Source: Cereibacter sphaeroides
Lineage (GTDB): Bacteria; Pseudomonadota; Alphaproteobacteria; Rhodobacterales; Rhodobacteraceae
DNA: 64,000 nt
Reading direction: 5' to 3'
Assembly (NCBI GenBank): GCA_003243455.1
Contig: QFQS01000003.1
Location: 310,001-374,000 of the forward strand
Below, in pieces: positions 17,816-25,489 of the stretch (its first letter is position 1; every line of letters begins with the position of its first letter). Below the pieces are notes generated by a model. It had not been told where the DNA came from. It did no database searches and saw only the letters and a program-made list of their open reading frames with translations. The position numbers and the translations under genes are program-made.

Positions 17816-18622
17816 CTACCTGTGCCGCCACACCTTCACGGCGGAGATCAGCAGGATCAGTGCGAGGGCAGGGAGAAATATACTTTCTGGCACAAGGCCA
17901 AGCAGCAGCCCGCCAATGAACGTGCCGACAATGGAGCCTGCAGCCATCGTGATGAGAAAGGACCTGTTGCGTCCAAGGACGGCAAAGCTTTGATCCCGGC
18001 TGTAGCGGGCGAAGCCGACCAGCATCGTCGGCAGGCTGACGGCCAATGACAAGGATCCCGCAAGTCTGATGTCCGCGCCGAAAAGAAGGACCAGCGTGGG
18101 GATCAGCAATTCACCTCCGGCCACACCCATGAGGGACGCGACCACGCCGATGCCGAAGCCTGCAATGACTCCGGCCGCAATCTGTGCTGAGCCGGTCAGC
18201 AACGGGCTGGAGGCCGAAGCGTTATGGCCGAAGGCCAGCACAACGGCGATCACGACGAGCAGGACCGCTATTACCTTGTAAAGCGAGTCCGACTTCAGCC
18301 GGGTTGCCCAGCCTGCACCGAACCACGCCCCGGCAAGGCTGCCCGCGAGCAGGTTCGCGACGATCGGCCAATGTCCGGCAATCTCGGCAAACGGAACGGT
18401 TCCCGCCCGAAATGGCAAAGCTGTGGCCACGACAACGAGGCTCATGGCCTTGTTAAAGATGACGGCCTCGAGCGCAGCGAAGCGGAACAAGCCGATCAGC
18501 AAGGGAAGCCGGAACTCTGCCCCGCCCAGACCGATGAGACCCCCAAGCGCGCCGATGACGGCGCCTCCGCCAAAGGCGGCGGGGAGGTTGAGGTTAGCAG
18601 GGCGTTCAGCGGGTGCGGTCAT
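17816..18622 (-). CDS. TauE/SafE family sulfite/sulfonate exporter-like permease
   Basis: A 268-residue membrane protein with two repeats of four or so helices, each starting with a Gly-rich turn ([21 protein letters not shown] and [16 protein letters not shown]), which is the duplicated TauE/SafE pattern. Members move sulfite, sulfoacetate or other anions; the substrate is unknown. ATG 18622 is preferred; an in-frame start at 18646 would add eight residues. It sits 77 bp upstream of hisA on the same strand but has no known link to histidine synthesis. Confidence 0.9.
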   Translation of the reverse strand: MTAPAERPANLNLPAAFGGGAVIGALGGLIGLGGAEFRLPLLIGLFRFAALEAVIFNKAMSLVVVATALPFRAGTVPFAEIAGHWPIVANLLAGSLAGAWFGAGWATRLKSDSLYKVIAVLLVVIAVVLAFGHNASASSPLLTGSAQIAAGVIAGFGIGVVASLMGVAGGELLIPTLVLLFGADIRLAGSLSLAVSLPTMLVGFARYSRDQSFAVLGRNRSFLITMAAGSIVGTFIGGLLLGLVPESIFLPALALILLISAVKVWRHR

Positions 18623-18783
18623 TTTGGCAGGTAGACATGACCGCACCCGCGATGGAAGCGCGGAACGCTGATGCGGATGGCATATCGCGCATGCGGATCG
18701 CCGCGCCCGAACCCAACGTCACGCTTGCCGGATTCCGGGGCCGGGCTGAAAATCCCCCGATACCTGAAAGGGAGGAGTTCGGG

Positions 18784-19170
18784 ATGCGGTTTCTTTTGAC
18801 AGCGGTTTTCGTGTTGGCGGCAGGGGCGGCGATGGCCGATCCGGTCGAAGGGACGTGGAAGACCAAGGCCGACGACAATGGTAACTTCGGCCATGTGCAG
18901 ATCGTGCCCTGTGGGCCCGCGTTCTGTGGGACGCTGGTGAAGGCGTTTGACGCTAGCGGCGCCCAGATCGCCTCGCCCAATATCGGCAAGCGTATCGTGT
19001 GGGACATGGTGGCCGAGGGCGGCGGCGCCTATGGCGATGGCAAGGTGTGGTCACCGGACCGGGACAAGACCTATAGCTCGAAGATGCAGTTGAGCGGCAA
19101 CAGCCTGTCGGTTTCCGGCTGTGTGTTCGGGATCTGCCGCGATGGCGGCACCTGGACGCGGGTGCAATAG
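18784..19170 (+). CDS. Exported DUF2147 protein
   Basis: A 128-residue protein with a signal peptide (residues 1-19, ending GAAMA) followed by a DUF2147 lipocalin-like domain: DPVEGTWKTK at the mature start, then IVPCGPAFCGTLV and a cysteine pair in SGCVFGICRDGGTWTRV. The cysteines could form disulfides in the periplasm. Family function is unknown. ATG 18784 has GGGAGG about eight bases upstream. Followed 75 bp later by another exported protein gene on the same strand. Confidence 0.88.
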   Translation: MRFLLTAVFVLAAGAAMADPVEGTWKTKADDNGNFGHVQIVPCGPAFCGTLVKAFDASGAQIASPNIGKRIVWDMVAEGGGAYGDGKVWSPDRDKTYSSKMQLSGNSLSVSGCVFGICRDGGTWTRVQ

Positions 19171-19245
19171 GCACTGCCAGCGCAAGATGTGACGAATCGA
19201 TCCCGGGTGTTAGGTTGCGTCCGGGTTTTGGGGTCGGAGACATTC

Positions 19246-19815
19246 ATGCGTTCCTCGATTTTCGCAGTCGGCCTTCTGGTCTTTGCGCTTTCTACGCCCG
19301 CGTTTGCCGACCACGCCCATCGGGTGGACAACCGCAAATGCCAGCAGATGGGTTTCAGGCAGGGCACGCGCGATTTCTCGAACTGCCTGCTGCAGCTTGA
19401 GACCAACCGGGCGAACCAGCAGGCGGCGCAGGCACGGGCGCAGGGGCAGCGAGACGCCGCCAGTATTCAGGCCAGGGCGGCAAAGGATGCCGCCGATCAG
19501 GACGCATGGGATGCGCGGACGGGGCAGGGCAAATATGCCAACCGGTCGCAGCAGGGGTCGTTCATCCCGCAGCAGGTCGTGCAGGAGGGATCGACCCAGC
19601 CGCCGCCGAAGTTCGACCGCAACGGTAATCCGAACTATGATGAGGATGGCAATTACATTGGTGGAAATGGTCTTGGCACGCTGGTCGACAGCCCCGACAA
19701 CCAGCCGCAACCGGCTGACCCGGCACAGGACGTAGCGGATATGATCCAGCAGGATTCGGACAATATCGAGAACTCGATCTGCGCCGAGGCCGACCCGAAC
19801 GCAGGCTGCAACTGA
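19246..19815 (+). CDS. Exported hypothetical protein with Ala/Gln-rich helix
   Basis: 189 residues, not recognised. A signal peptide (residues 1-21, ending TPAFA) is followed by a Cys-containing head (RKCQQMGFRQGTRDFSNCLL), a long charged Ala/Gln-rich helix likely to be coiled coil, and a polar C-terminal half with an Asn/Asp/Gly stretch FDRNGNPNYDEDGNYIGGNG that resembles a calcium-binding or beta-turn repeat. Two cysteines close the C-terminus. ATG 19246 begins the signal peptide; the frame extends to 19189. Likely periplasmic or surface-exposed. Confidence 0.75.
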   Translation: MRSSIFAVGLLVFALSTPAFADHAHRVDNRKCQQMGFRQGTRDFSNCLLQLETNRANQQAAQARAQGQRDAASIQARAAKDAADQDAWDARTGQGKYANRSQQGSFIPQQVVQEGSTQPPPKFDRNGNPNYDEDGNYIGGNGLGTLVDSPDNQPQPADPAQDVADMIQQDSDNIENSICAEADPNAGCN

Positions 19816-19816
19816 C

Positions 19817-20728
19817 CTAACCGAAGACCGACCAGCCGGTGCGCCGGGCCAGCCGCTCCATCGCCTCGGACCCCAGTTTGGAATTGCCGCGGTCGTTGAG
19901 GCCCGGCGACCAGACGGCGATGGAGGCTCGTTTGGGGGCCACCGACAGGATGCCGCCGCCGACGCCGCTTTTACCCGGCAGGCCGACAAGATAGGCGAAC
20001 TCCCCCGAGGCGTCGTAGTGGCCGCAGGTCATCATCAGCGCATTGATGCGCCGGACTCGCGCCGCCGAGACCATATGCGGCGCGTCGGGCAGACCGGCCA
20101 GGAAGCGGCCCGAGCGGGCCAGCTGGGCGCAGGTCATCTCGATGGCGCATTGGTGGAAATATACGCCGAGGGACATCTCGGGCGCGTTGCGCATGTTGTC
20201 ATGGGCGCGCATGAAATTCGCCAGCGCCATGTTGCGAAAGCCGGTCTCGGCCTCGGATTTCGCCACCGACTTGTTGATATGGATGTCGGTGTCGCCGGCG
20301 GCCGAGCGGATGAAGGTCACAAGCTCGGTCAGCACCTCTCTGGGCGTGCGGCCGGCGAGGACGGCGTCGGTCGTGACGATGGCACCTGCGTTGATGAAGG
20401 GGTTGCGCGGGCGGCCATGCTCGAGCTCGAGTTGCAGGATCGAGTTGAAGGCCTGGCCCGAGGGTTCCTTGCCGACGCGTTTCCACAACCCGTCGCCGAT
20501 GCGGCCAAGGGCGATGGCCAGCATGAAGACCTTTGAGATGCTCTGGATCGAGAAGGGCACATGGGCATCGCCTGCCGTCAGCAGCGCGCCGTCGGGCAGG
20601 CAGAGAGCGATGCCGAACTGGTTCGGATCGACGTGGGCAAGCTCGGGGATGTAGTCCGCGACAGGGCCACGGTTGGTTTCGGCAGCCATCTCCTGCGCGA
20701 TCTCGTCAAGGATGGCCTGCAGGTCCAT
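19817..20728 (-). CDS. glsA: Glutaminase A
   Basis: A 303-residue serine-dependent beta-lactamase-like glutaminase of normal length. It has the catalytic S-x-x-K in [20 protein letters not shown] with its substrate-binding Asn, and a late [12 protein letters not shown] motif. It hydrolyses glutamine to glutamate and ammonia in the cytoplasm. Its start lies one base from the hisH stop, so it is probably cotranscribed with hisB-hisH; a glutaminase next to a glutamine amidotransferase is notable but need not be functional. Confidence 0.96.
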   Translation of the reverse strand: MDLQAILDEIAQEMAAETNRGPVADYIPELAHVDPNQFGIALCLPDGALLTAGDAHVPFSIQSISKVFMLAIALGRIGDGLWKRVGKEPSGQAFNSILQLELEHGRPRNPFINAGAIVTTDAVLAGRTPREVLTELVTFIRSAAGDTDIHINKSVAKSEAETGFRNMALANFMRAHDNMRNAPEMSLGVYFHQCAIEMTCAQLARSGRFLAGLPDAPHMVSAARVRRINALMMTCGHYDASGEFAYLVGLPGKSGVGGGILSVAPKRASIAVWSPGLNDRGNSKLGSEAMERLARRTGWSVFG

Positions 20729-20729
20729 C

Positions 20730-21374
20730 TTAAGGACGCCAGTTCAGGAAGTTCGCGATCACGCGCAGGCCGGTCGCCTGGCTTTTCTCGGGGTGGAACT
20801 GGGTGCCGATGACGTTGTCCCTACCCACGATGGCGGTGATCGGCCCGCTGTAATCGACATAGGCAAGGCGATGGGCCGGGTCGGCGGTGCGGAAATGGTA
20901 GGAGTGGACGAAGTAGGCGTGGTCGCCGGTGGCGATGCCGTCAAGGACCGGATGCGGATGGTCGATGATCAGGTCGTTCCAGCCCATGTGCGGCACCTTC
21001 ATCGCAGGGTCGGCGGGGGTGATGCGGGCCACTTCTCCGCCGATCCAGTCGAAGCCGGGGGTGGGTTCGTATTCAAGGCCACGGGTGGCCAGCATCTGCA
21101 TGCCGATGCAGATGCCGAGGAAGGGGCGGGCTTTGTTGCGGACGGCGTCCTCGATGGCCTCGAACATGCCGCGGTGGTCGTCAAGCGCATGGCGGCAGGA
21201 CGGGAAAGCCCCGTCGCCGGGCAGCACAATGCGGTCGGCGCGGGCGACATCCTCGGGGCGCGAGCTGACCAGAACCGTGCCGCCCCCCGTCTCGGCCGCC
21301 ATGCGCTGAAAGGCTTTCTCGGCCGAGTGCAGGTTGCCGCTGTCGTAGTCGACGAGGATGGTCAGCCCGCTCAC
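20730..21374 (-). CDS. hisH: Imidazole glycerol phosphate synthase, glutamine amidotransferase subunit
   Basis: A 214-residue class I glutamine amidotransferase. The nucleophile Cys is in [11 protein letters not shown] and the His-Glu pair in [10 protein letters not shown]. It produces ammonia for HisF. The start is GTG at 21374, overlapping the hisB stop by three to four bases (GTGA); the longer frame to 21752 overlaps hisB and is not real. Confidence 0.95.
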   Translation of the reverse strand: MSGLTILVDYDSGNLHSAEKAFQRMAAETGGGTVLVSSRPEDVARADRIVLPGDGAFPSCRHALDDHRGMFEAIEDAVRNKARPFLGICIGMQMLATRGLEYEPTPGFDWIGGEVARITPADPAMKVPHMGWNDLIIDHPHPVLDGIATGDHAYFVHSYHFRTADPAHRLAYVDYSGPITAIVGRDNVIGTQFHPEKSQATGLRVIANFLNWRP

Positions 21375-21958
21375 AGCGTTCCCTTGGTCGAGGGGATGGC
21401 GTCGGCGGCACGCGGGTCGGGCTCGACCGCCATGCGCAGGGCGCGGGCGACGGCCTTGAACGCGGCCTCGGCGATGTGGTGGCTGTTGATCCCGTGGACC
21501 ATGTCGATGTGCAGCGTGATGCCGCCGTGGGTCGACAGGCCCTGAAAGAACTCGCGCACCAGTTCGGTGTCGAAGGTGCCGATCTTTTGCGTCGGGAAGG
21601 TCAGGTTCCACACCAGATAGGGCCGTCCCGACAGGTCGAGCGCCGCGCGCACCTGCGCGTCGTCCATCACCAGCGTGCATTCGCCGTAGCGGCGGATGCC
21701 GCGCTTGTCGGCCAAAGCGCGGGTCAGGGCCTGACCCAAGGCGATGCCGCAATCTTCGACCGTGTGATGGTCGTCGATGTGCAGATCACCCTTGGCCGAC
21801 ACATCCATGTCGATCAGGGAATGGCGTGAAAGCTGGTCCAGCATGTGATCGAAGAAGCCGACGCCGGTCGCCATCTGGCGCGCGCCGGTGCCGTCAAGGT
21901 CGAGCGAGACCGAAATCTCGGTCTCGGCGGTCTTGCGGCTGATCTCTGCCTTGCGCAT
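21371..21958 (-). CDS. hisB: Imidazoleglycerol-phosphate dehydratase
   Basis: A 195-residue monofunctional HisB. The two metal-binding motifs are visible: [11 protein letters not shown] and [11 protein letters not shown]. It dehydrates imidazole glycerol phosphate to imidazole acetol phosphate. It heads the hisB-hisH-glsA group on the minus strand. There is no fused histidinol-phosphate phosphatase domain. Confidence 0.97.
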   Translation of the reverse strand: MRKAEISRKTAETEISVSLDLDGTGARQMATGVGFFDHMLDQLSRHSLIDMDVSAKGDLHIDDHHTVEDCGIALGQALTRALADKRGIRRYGECTLVMDDAQVRAALDLSGRPYLVWNLTFPTQKIGTFDTELVREFFQGLSTHGGITLHIDMVHGINSHHIAEAAFKAVARALRMAVEPDPRAADAIPSTKGTL

Positions 21959-22074
21959 TCCGCGCCCTCCGCTTGTGTTTCCGGGGCCTTATAGCAGGTG
22001 AGGACGGGGGCGAAAGAGCCATGGAACCAGCGAGGCGGGTATCGCGTTACGGCTTTGGATCAATGGGGGCATCC

Positions 22075-22329
22075 ATGAGCATCATCGGGACCATCATCAT
22101 CGGTTTCATCGCCGGGATCATCGCGAAATTCGTGATGCCGGGCGACAACGAACCTTCGGGATTTATCATGACCACGCTTCTGGGCGTCGTGGGCGCGTTT
22201 GTCGCGACATGGCTGGGGCAGGCCATGGGCCTTTACGGCCCGAACGAGGGCGCGGGCCTGATCGGCGCGGCCATAGGGGCGATCATCGTGCTGGTCGTCT
22301 GGGGTTATGCCAGCCGCCGCAACGTCTGA
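22075..22329 (+). CDS. GlsB/YeaQ/YmgE family small membrane protein
   Basis: An 84-residue protein with three membrane helices (MSIIGTIIIGFIAGIIAKFV, IMTTLLGVVGAFVATWLG, GLIGAAIGAIIVLVVWGY), a second copy of the GlsB-type family after 13808-14059. ATG 22075 gives the standard length; the open frame starts earlier at 21973. It is followed 13 bp later by a YidB-like gene with a GGAGG ribosome-binding site, and the pair is probably one stress-related transcript. Confidence 0.9.
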   Translation: MSIIGTIIIGFIAGIIAKFVMPGDNEPSGFIMTTLLGVVGAFVATWLGQAMGLYGPNEGAGLIGAAIGAIIVLVVWGYASRRNV

Positions 22330-22342
22330 GGGAGGAAATATC

Positions 22343-22741
22343 ATGGCGAAATCCACACCATCCTTGCTGGCCCTGTTGGGGCTGGCGGCGGTCGCGGGGT
22401 ATCAGAACCGCGACAAGCTGGCCGAGTTTTTCGGACAGAAGGGCGATGACGGGAAATCCAGCGTTCCCGGTGGCCTTGGAGAACTGGTCGACAGGTTCCG
22501 CCAGGCAGGCAAGGGCCAGTTGGCCGACAGTTGGGTCGGCAGCGGGCCGAGCGATGCCGTCGCCGAGCAGGACATCGAACAGGTGATCGGCGAAGAGACA
22601 CTGGGCACGCTGATGCAGCGCACCGGGCTAAGCCGCGCGGAATTGCTGCGCAAGCTGGCAGCGGCATTGCCGGATACGGTCAATCGCCTGACGCCTCAGG
22701 GCCGGATTCCAACGGATGATGAGGCGCACGGGCTGATCTGA
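22343..22741 (+). CDS. YidB-like (DUF937) protein
   Basis: A 132-residue protein. The C-terminal half has the YidB pattern: a helix with IEQVIGEETLGTLMQRTGLSRAEL and then LAAALPDTVNRLTPQGRIP. The N-terminal 60 residues hold a short hydrophobic helix (LLALLGLAAVAGYQNRD) and a polar linker. Function unknown. Start at 22343 has GGGAGG seven bases upstream. Confidence 0.85.
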   Translation: MAKSTPSLLALLGLAAVAGYQNRDKLAEFFGQKGDDGKSSVPGGLGELVDRFRQAGKGQLADSWVGSGPSDAVAEQDIEQVIGEETLGTLMQRTGLSRAELLRKLAAALPDTVNRLTPQGRIPTDDEAHGLI

Positions 22742-22964
22742 CGCGGTGCGGGGGCAAGGCGGGGCAATTGCAATGCCGGATAGACATTACGCCCGAGTTC
22801 CATCCTCATCAGAAATCCCGAGAAAGCCTTCCCCGGCGGGCGAGAAAGGCCCGCCAATACCGGCGGACGTTGGCCGGTGCTTCGCGCCCTGTGCGGGAGG
22901 TGCAAGGGAGCAAGGCATGGCGAAGGCGATGATCTAGCCATGCGGTGACAAATATCGGTCCGCC
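22742..22964. other. Intergenic region with one hairpin, no gene seen
   Basis: A 223-bp gap between two convergent genes. GGCGGGC (22835-22841) pairs with GCCCGCC (22849-22855) but no T run follows on either strand, so termination is uncertain. No convincing reading frame with a ribosome-binding site was found. Confidence 0.4.
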
Positions 22965-23318
22965 CTAGCCCCTGACCTCTGGCCGTTTGTCCAGCGGGGT
23001 GTTTGGTGGCTGTCCCGCCTTGCGCATGACGCAGGAATTATAGGCGGCCTCGGGGTTGCGCTGGTTCGCGGGCAGGGTGGTTGAAACGGCGACGCCGGAC
23101 CCGCCCCATCCCCAGCCGTCATCCCAGCCCCAGCCGCCAAAGCCGATCCCGCCGCCACCCGTGCCGACGCCGACCGAAACGGCGGTATTGCTGTTCCCGC
23201 CGTCCAGCACCTGGCGCACGCACTGCGCCTCGGCCACGTCGACGGGGATGAGTGTCTGCGGCTGGGTGCAGCCCAGAAGGGCAGATGCGACGGTAAGTCC
23301 AGCAATGGCGCGATACAT
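22965..23318 (-). CDS. Small Gly/Trp-rich lipoprotein, unknown function
   Basis: 117 residues. The N-terminus MYRAIAGLTVASALLGC is a lipoprotein signal with lipobox ALLGC. The mature part begins with TQPQTLIPVDVAEAQCVRQVL, then a striking Gly/Trp-rich run (GGWGWDDGWGWGG), and ends in a Cys-containing tail. ATG 23318 is preferred because GGGAGAT precedes it; the frame extends to 23375. I do not recognise a family. Confidence 0.7.
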   Translation of the reverse strand: MYRAIAGLTVASALLGCTQPQTLIPVDVAEAQCVRQVLDGGNSNTAVSVGVGTGGGGIGFGGWGWDDGWGWGGSGVAVSTTLPANQRNPEAAYNSCVMRKAGQPPNTPLDKRPEVRG

Positions 23319-23403
23319 GCCGTTATCTCCCAGAGTGCCAGAGCACCCTGCACTAAACAGGATTGGCAAGTCCACGGTTCCGATATGGTCCGCAATCGGG
23401 CCG

Positions 23404-23436
23404 GAAAAGCAAAAGGTCGCCCGAAGGCGACCCTTT
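23404..23436 (-). terminator. Terminator after the first tRNA-Gly
   Basis: On the minus strand AAAGGGTCGCC pairs with GGCGACCTTT around a TTCG-type loop with one bulged G, followed by CTTTTGCTTTT. It lies about 25 bp downstream of the tRNA-Gly at 23460-23534. Confidence 0.75.
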
Positions 23437-23459
23437 AACCGCTTCCCTTTCGGGATTTT

Positions 23460-23534
23460 TGGAGCGGGCGATGAGATTCGAACTCACGACCCTAACCTTG
23501 GCAAGGTTATGCTCTACCCCTGAGCTACGCCCGC
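23460..23534 (-). tRNA. tRNA-Gly (GCC), copy 1
   Basis: A 75-nt cloverleaf on the minus strand, from GCGGGCG at 23534 to an encoded CCA at 23460-23462. The acceptor stem GCGGGCG/CGCCCGC is perfect, the anticodon loop TTGCCAA gives GCC, and the T loop is TTCGAAT. It is identical in sequence to the copy at 24908-24982. Confidence 0.97.
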
Positions 23535-23592
23535 ACCGTGGGCTGGCAGTATCGCATGTACTTAGTGAGGGCAAGCGGGTTTCCAGCCGGGT

Positions 23593-24177
23593 TCAGACCC
23601 GACCGACCACCGCTTTGAGCAGGAGCGGAAAGGCGGGCTGCTGGCTAAAGGGACGGCCTGCGGCCACCGGCAGGTCCAGGCCCAGCATGGCGTAGCCGTG
23701 GACCAGCGACCAGACGGCCGCCTCTACCGTTTGTGGATCGCCTTGGGCGAAGGGCGCACAATTTTCCGCGAGCAGCCCATAGGCCGCCTTAGCCTCTCGC
23801 ATAAGGTCCGGGTCGTCGCGGCGAATTGCCGGTTCGACAAACATCAGGTGAAAAAGGCCTGACCGGTTGCGGGCAAAGGCAAGGTAGCCTTCGCAGAGAC
23901 CAAGCAGCCGCACGAAGGGTTCGGGTCCGGCGGCGTCGCGCGCTTCGGTCATCGTCCGGGTGAACTGCGCAAAGGCACGGGTTGCGATGGCGGTCTGCAA
24001 CCCCTGCAGCCCGTCAAAGTGGTGCGCTGGCGCGGCATGCGAAACACCGGCCCGCGCCGCCGCCCGGCGGAGCGTCAGGCCCGAGCTGCCGTCTTCGGCC
24101 AGAAGCGCCAGCCCTGCCTCGACAAGAGCCTCGCGGGTGCCGGAAGGGCGGGTTGAGAGGGGTTGTATTGTGGACAT
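23593..24177 (-). CDS. TetR/AcrR family transcriptional regulator
   Basis: About 194 residues. The N-terminal helix-turn-helix is clear (REALVEAGLALLAEDGSSGLTLRRAAARAGVSHAA split over residues 14-50), followed by the helical ligand-binding domain with HHFDGLQGLQTAIATRAF. It is divergent from a DUF2306 membrane protein gene. The 80-bp gap has two copies of TTGACAGTGTCAA, very likely its operators. ATG 24177 is preferred over TTG 24192. Confidence 0.9.
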   Translation of the reverse strand: MSTIQPLSTRPSGTREALVEAGLALLAEDGSSGLTLRRAAARAGVSHAAPAHHFDGLQGLQTAIATRAFAQFTRTMTEARDAAGPEPFVRLLGLCEGYLAFARNRSGLFHLMFVEPAIRRDDPDLMREAKAAYGLLAENCAPFAQGDPQTVEAAVWSLVHGYAMLGLDLPVAAGRPFSQQPAFPLLLKAVVGRV

Positions 24178-24198
24178 GACATCTGATCGCAAGTCAGC

Positions 24199-24249
24199 TT
24201 GACAGTGTCAAGGCGTGTGGGATAGCTAAGATGAGGTTGACAGTGTCAA
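24199..24249. promoter_or_regulatory. Two palindromic operators for the TetR regulator
   Basis: TTGACAGTGTCAA occurs at 24199-24211 and again, identical, at 24237-24249. Each is a perfect 6-1-6 palindrome. They sit 38 bp apart between the divergent tetR and DUF2306 genes, one near each start, which fits autoregulation plus repression of the neighbour. Confidence 0.75.
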
Positions 24250-24260
24250 GGAGAAGGAAA

Positions 24261-24866
24261 ATGGTCGGAATTGCGGGTGTCTGGACTTTCCGCGTGTTGT
24301 GCCTCGTGATTGCGGCAGCGACACTGCGTGTCCTGATTCTTCCGGTGGCCGAGGTGATGCCGGCAATGGCGCCCTACATGGCCGATCTGCGCTCTGCGGT
24401 GTTGGCGCATATCATCTTCGCGACTCTTGCGCTGGCGTTGGCGCCGTTCCAGTTGTCCGGTAAACTGAGAAACCGCCATCCCCGACTGCACAGGCTGTCG
24501 GGTTATGTTTATGCTTTTTCGATTGCTGTAGCTGCCGTGGCGTCTTTGGCGCTGCTCCCCGAGTTCGGTGGCAGCTATTGGGCGCTGGCGGGTTTCGCGG
24601 TGTTGGCCGTGCTTTGGATCGGCTTCACCGCGCTTGGCATCGACGCCGCGCGCAGACGCGACTTTTTGCGGCACCGCCAATGGATGCTTCGTTCGGTGGC
24701 GCTGAGCTTTGCCGCGGTCGTGCTGCGGCTGATGATGCCGGGGCTGATGGCCTCGGGCATGACTTATCTCGAGACTTATGACATCACTGCCTGGGCGTCC
24801 TGGGTGCCAAGCCTCATCGCGGTTGAATGGTGGCTACGTCGCCGCCCTGAGAGAAATCTGGCCTGA
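24261..24866 (+). CDS. DUF2306 family membrane protein
   Basis: A 201-residue protein with about six membrane helices and the DUF2306 pattern: LAHIIFATLALALAPFQL, then RHPRLHRLSGYVY and later DFLRHRQWMLRSVALSFAAV with conserved histidines that could bind metal or haem. The frame opens at 24231, but that start would overlap the operator; ATG 24261 has AAGGAG upstream and keeps the operator in the leader. Likely controlled by the divergent TetR regulator. Function unknown. Confidence 0.8.
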   Translation: MVGIAGVWTFRVLCLVIAAATLRVLILPVAEVMPAMAPYMADLRSAVLAHIIFATLALALAPFQLSGKLRNRHPRLHRLSGYVYAFSIAVAAVASLALLPEFGGSYWALAGFAVLAVLWIGFTALGIDAARRRDFLRHRQWMLRSVALSFAAVVLRLMMPGLMASGMTYLETYDITAWASWVPSLIAVEWWLRRRPERNLA

Positions 24867-24899
24867 AGAAGCAAAAGGCGCCCGAAGGCGCGCTTCTTC
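24864..24899. terminator. Bidirectional terminator between DUF2306 gene and second tRNA-Gly
   Basis: An outer 8-bp stem GAAGAAGC/GCTTCTTC encloses an inner GGCGC.../GCGCC helix with a TTCG-type loop. It overlaps the stop of the DUF2306 gene and lies just downstream of the tRNA-Gly on the opposite strand. Confidence 0.65.
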
Positions 24900-24907
24900 C
24901 AGTGTGT

Positions 24908-24982
24908 TGGAGCGGGCGATGAGATTCGAACTCACGACCCTAACCTTGGCAAGGTTATGCTCTACCCCTGAGCTACGCCCGC
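24908..24982 (-). tRNA. tRNA-Gly (GCC), copy 2
   Basis: A 75-nt gene identical to 23460-23534, including the encoded CCA at 24908-24910 and anticodon GCC. Both copies are on the minus strand, 1.45 kb apart, and flank the tetR/DUF2306 pair. Confidence 0.97.
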
Positions 24983-25069
24983 ATCCTTTGGGTAGGCGGT
25001 GATCTATTCAGTCGCGATCGGGACCGCAAGGGGGAAATTGCGCGGTTGCGCGAGAATCCAGCCCGAGGT

Positions 25070-25444
25070 TCACAGCATCATCAGGGCAGCCGAGAGGCCA
25101 AGCGAGGTGAAGGTCAGAGCCATGCCAAGGGTGCGCAATCCAAAATGCATGCCGCCAGACAGCGCCAGGCCATGGGCAACACGTCCCAACAGCAGGATCA
25201 CACCCGACAGATGCAGTGCCCAGACAGTAGCACCGCTGAGTTCGGCGATGAGCAGCAGCAACAGGCCGAGCGGCGCGTATTCGGCACAGTTGCCCTGGGC
25301 ACGAATCAGGCGGCGCAGCACTGGATCGTTGCCGTCCCCCAGCGATATCCGCTGGTTGCGCCGAAACCCGATCACCCGGACCGACAGAAGGATGAACAGG
25401 GCGGTCAGCGCGGAGGCGTAAAACGGTGTGACGACGAGGCTCAA
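25070..25444 (-). CDS. MAPEG family membrane protein
   Basis: A 124-residue protein with four membrane helices. It has the family pattern VRVIGFRRNQRISLGDGN after helix 1, RLIRAQGNCAEYAPLGLLLL in the second helix and GRVAHGLALS later. MAPEG proteins include glutathione transferases and related enzymes; bacterial short members such as this are mostly uncharacterised. Start at 25444 is preceded by GGAGGAA. It lies 45 bp downstream of the pyc stop on the same strand. Confidence 0.88.
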   Translation of the reverse strand: MSLVVTPFYASALTALFILLSVRVIGFRRNQRISLGDGNDPVLRRLIRAQGNCAEYAPLGLLLLLIAELSGATVWALHLSGVILLLGRVAHGLALSGGMHFGLRTLGMALTFTSLGLSAALMML

Positions 25445-25489
25445 AGTTCCTCCGGTTCAGTTTCCTACCGGACACTTAGCCCCGGACTG

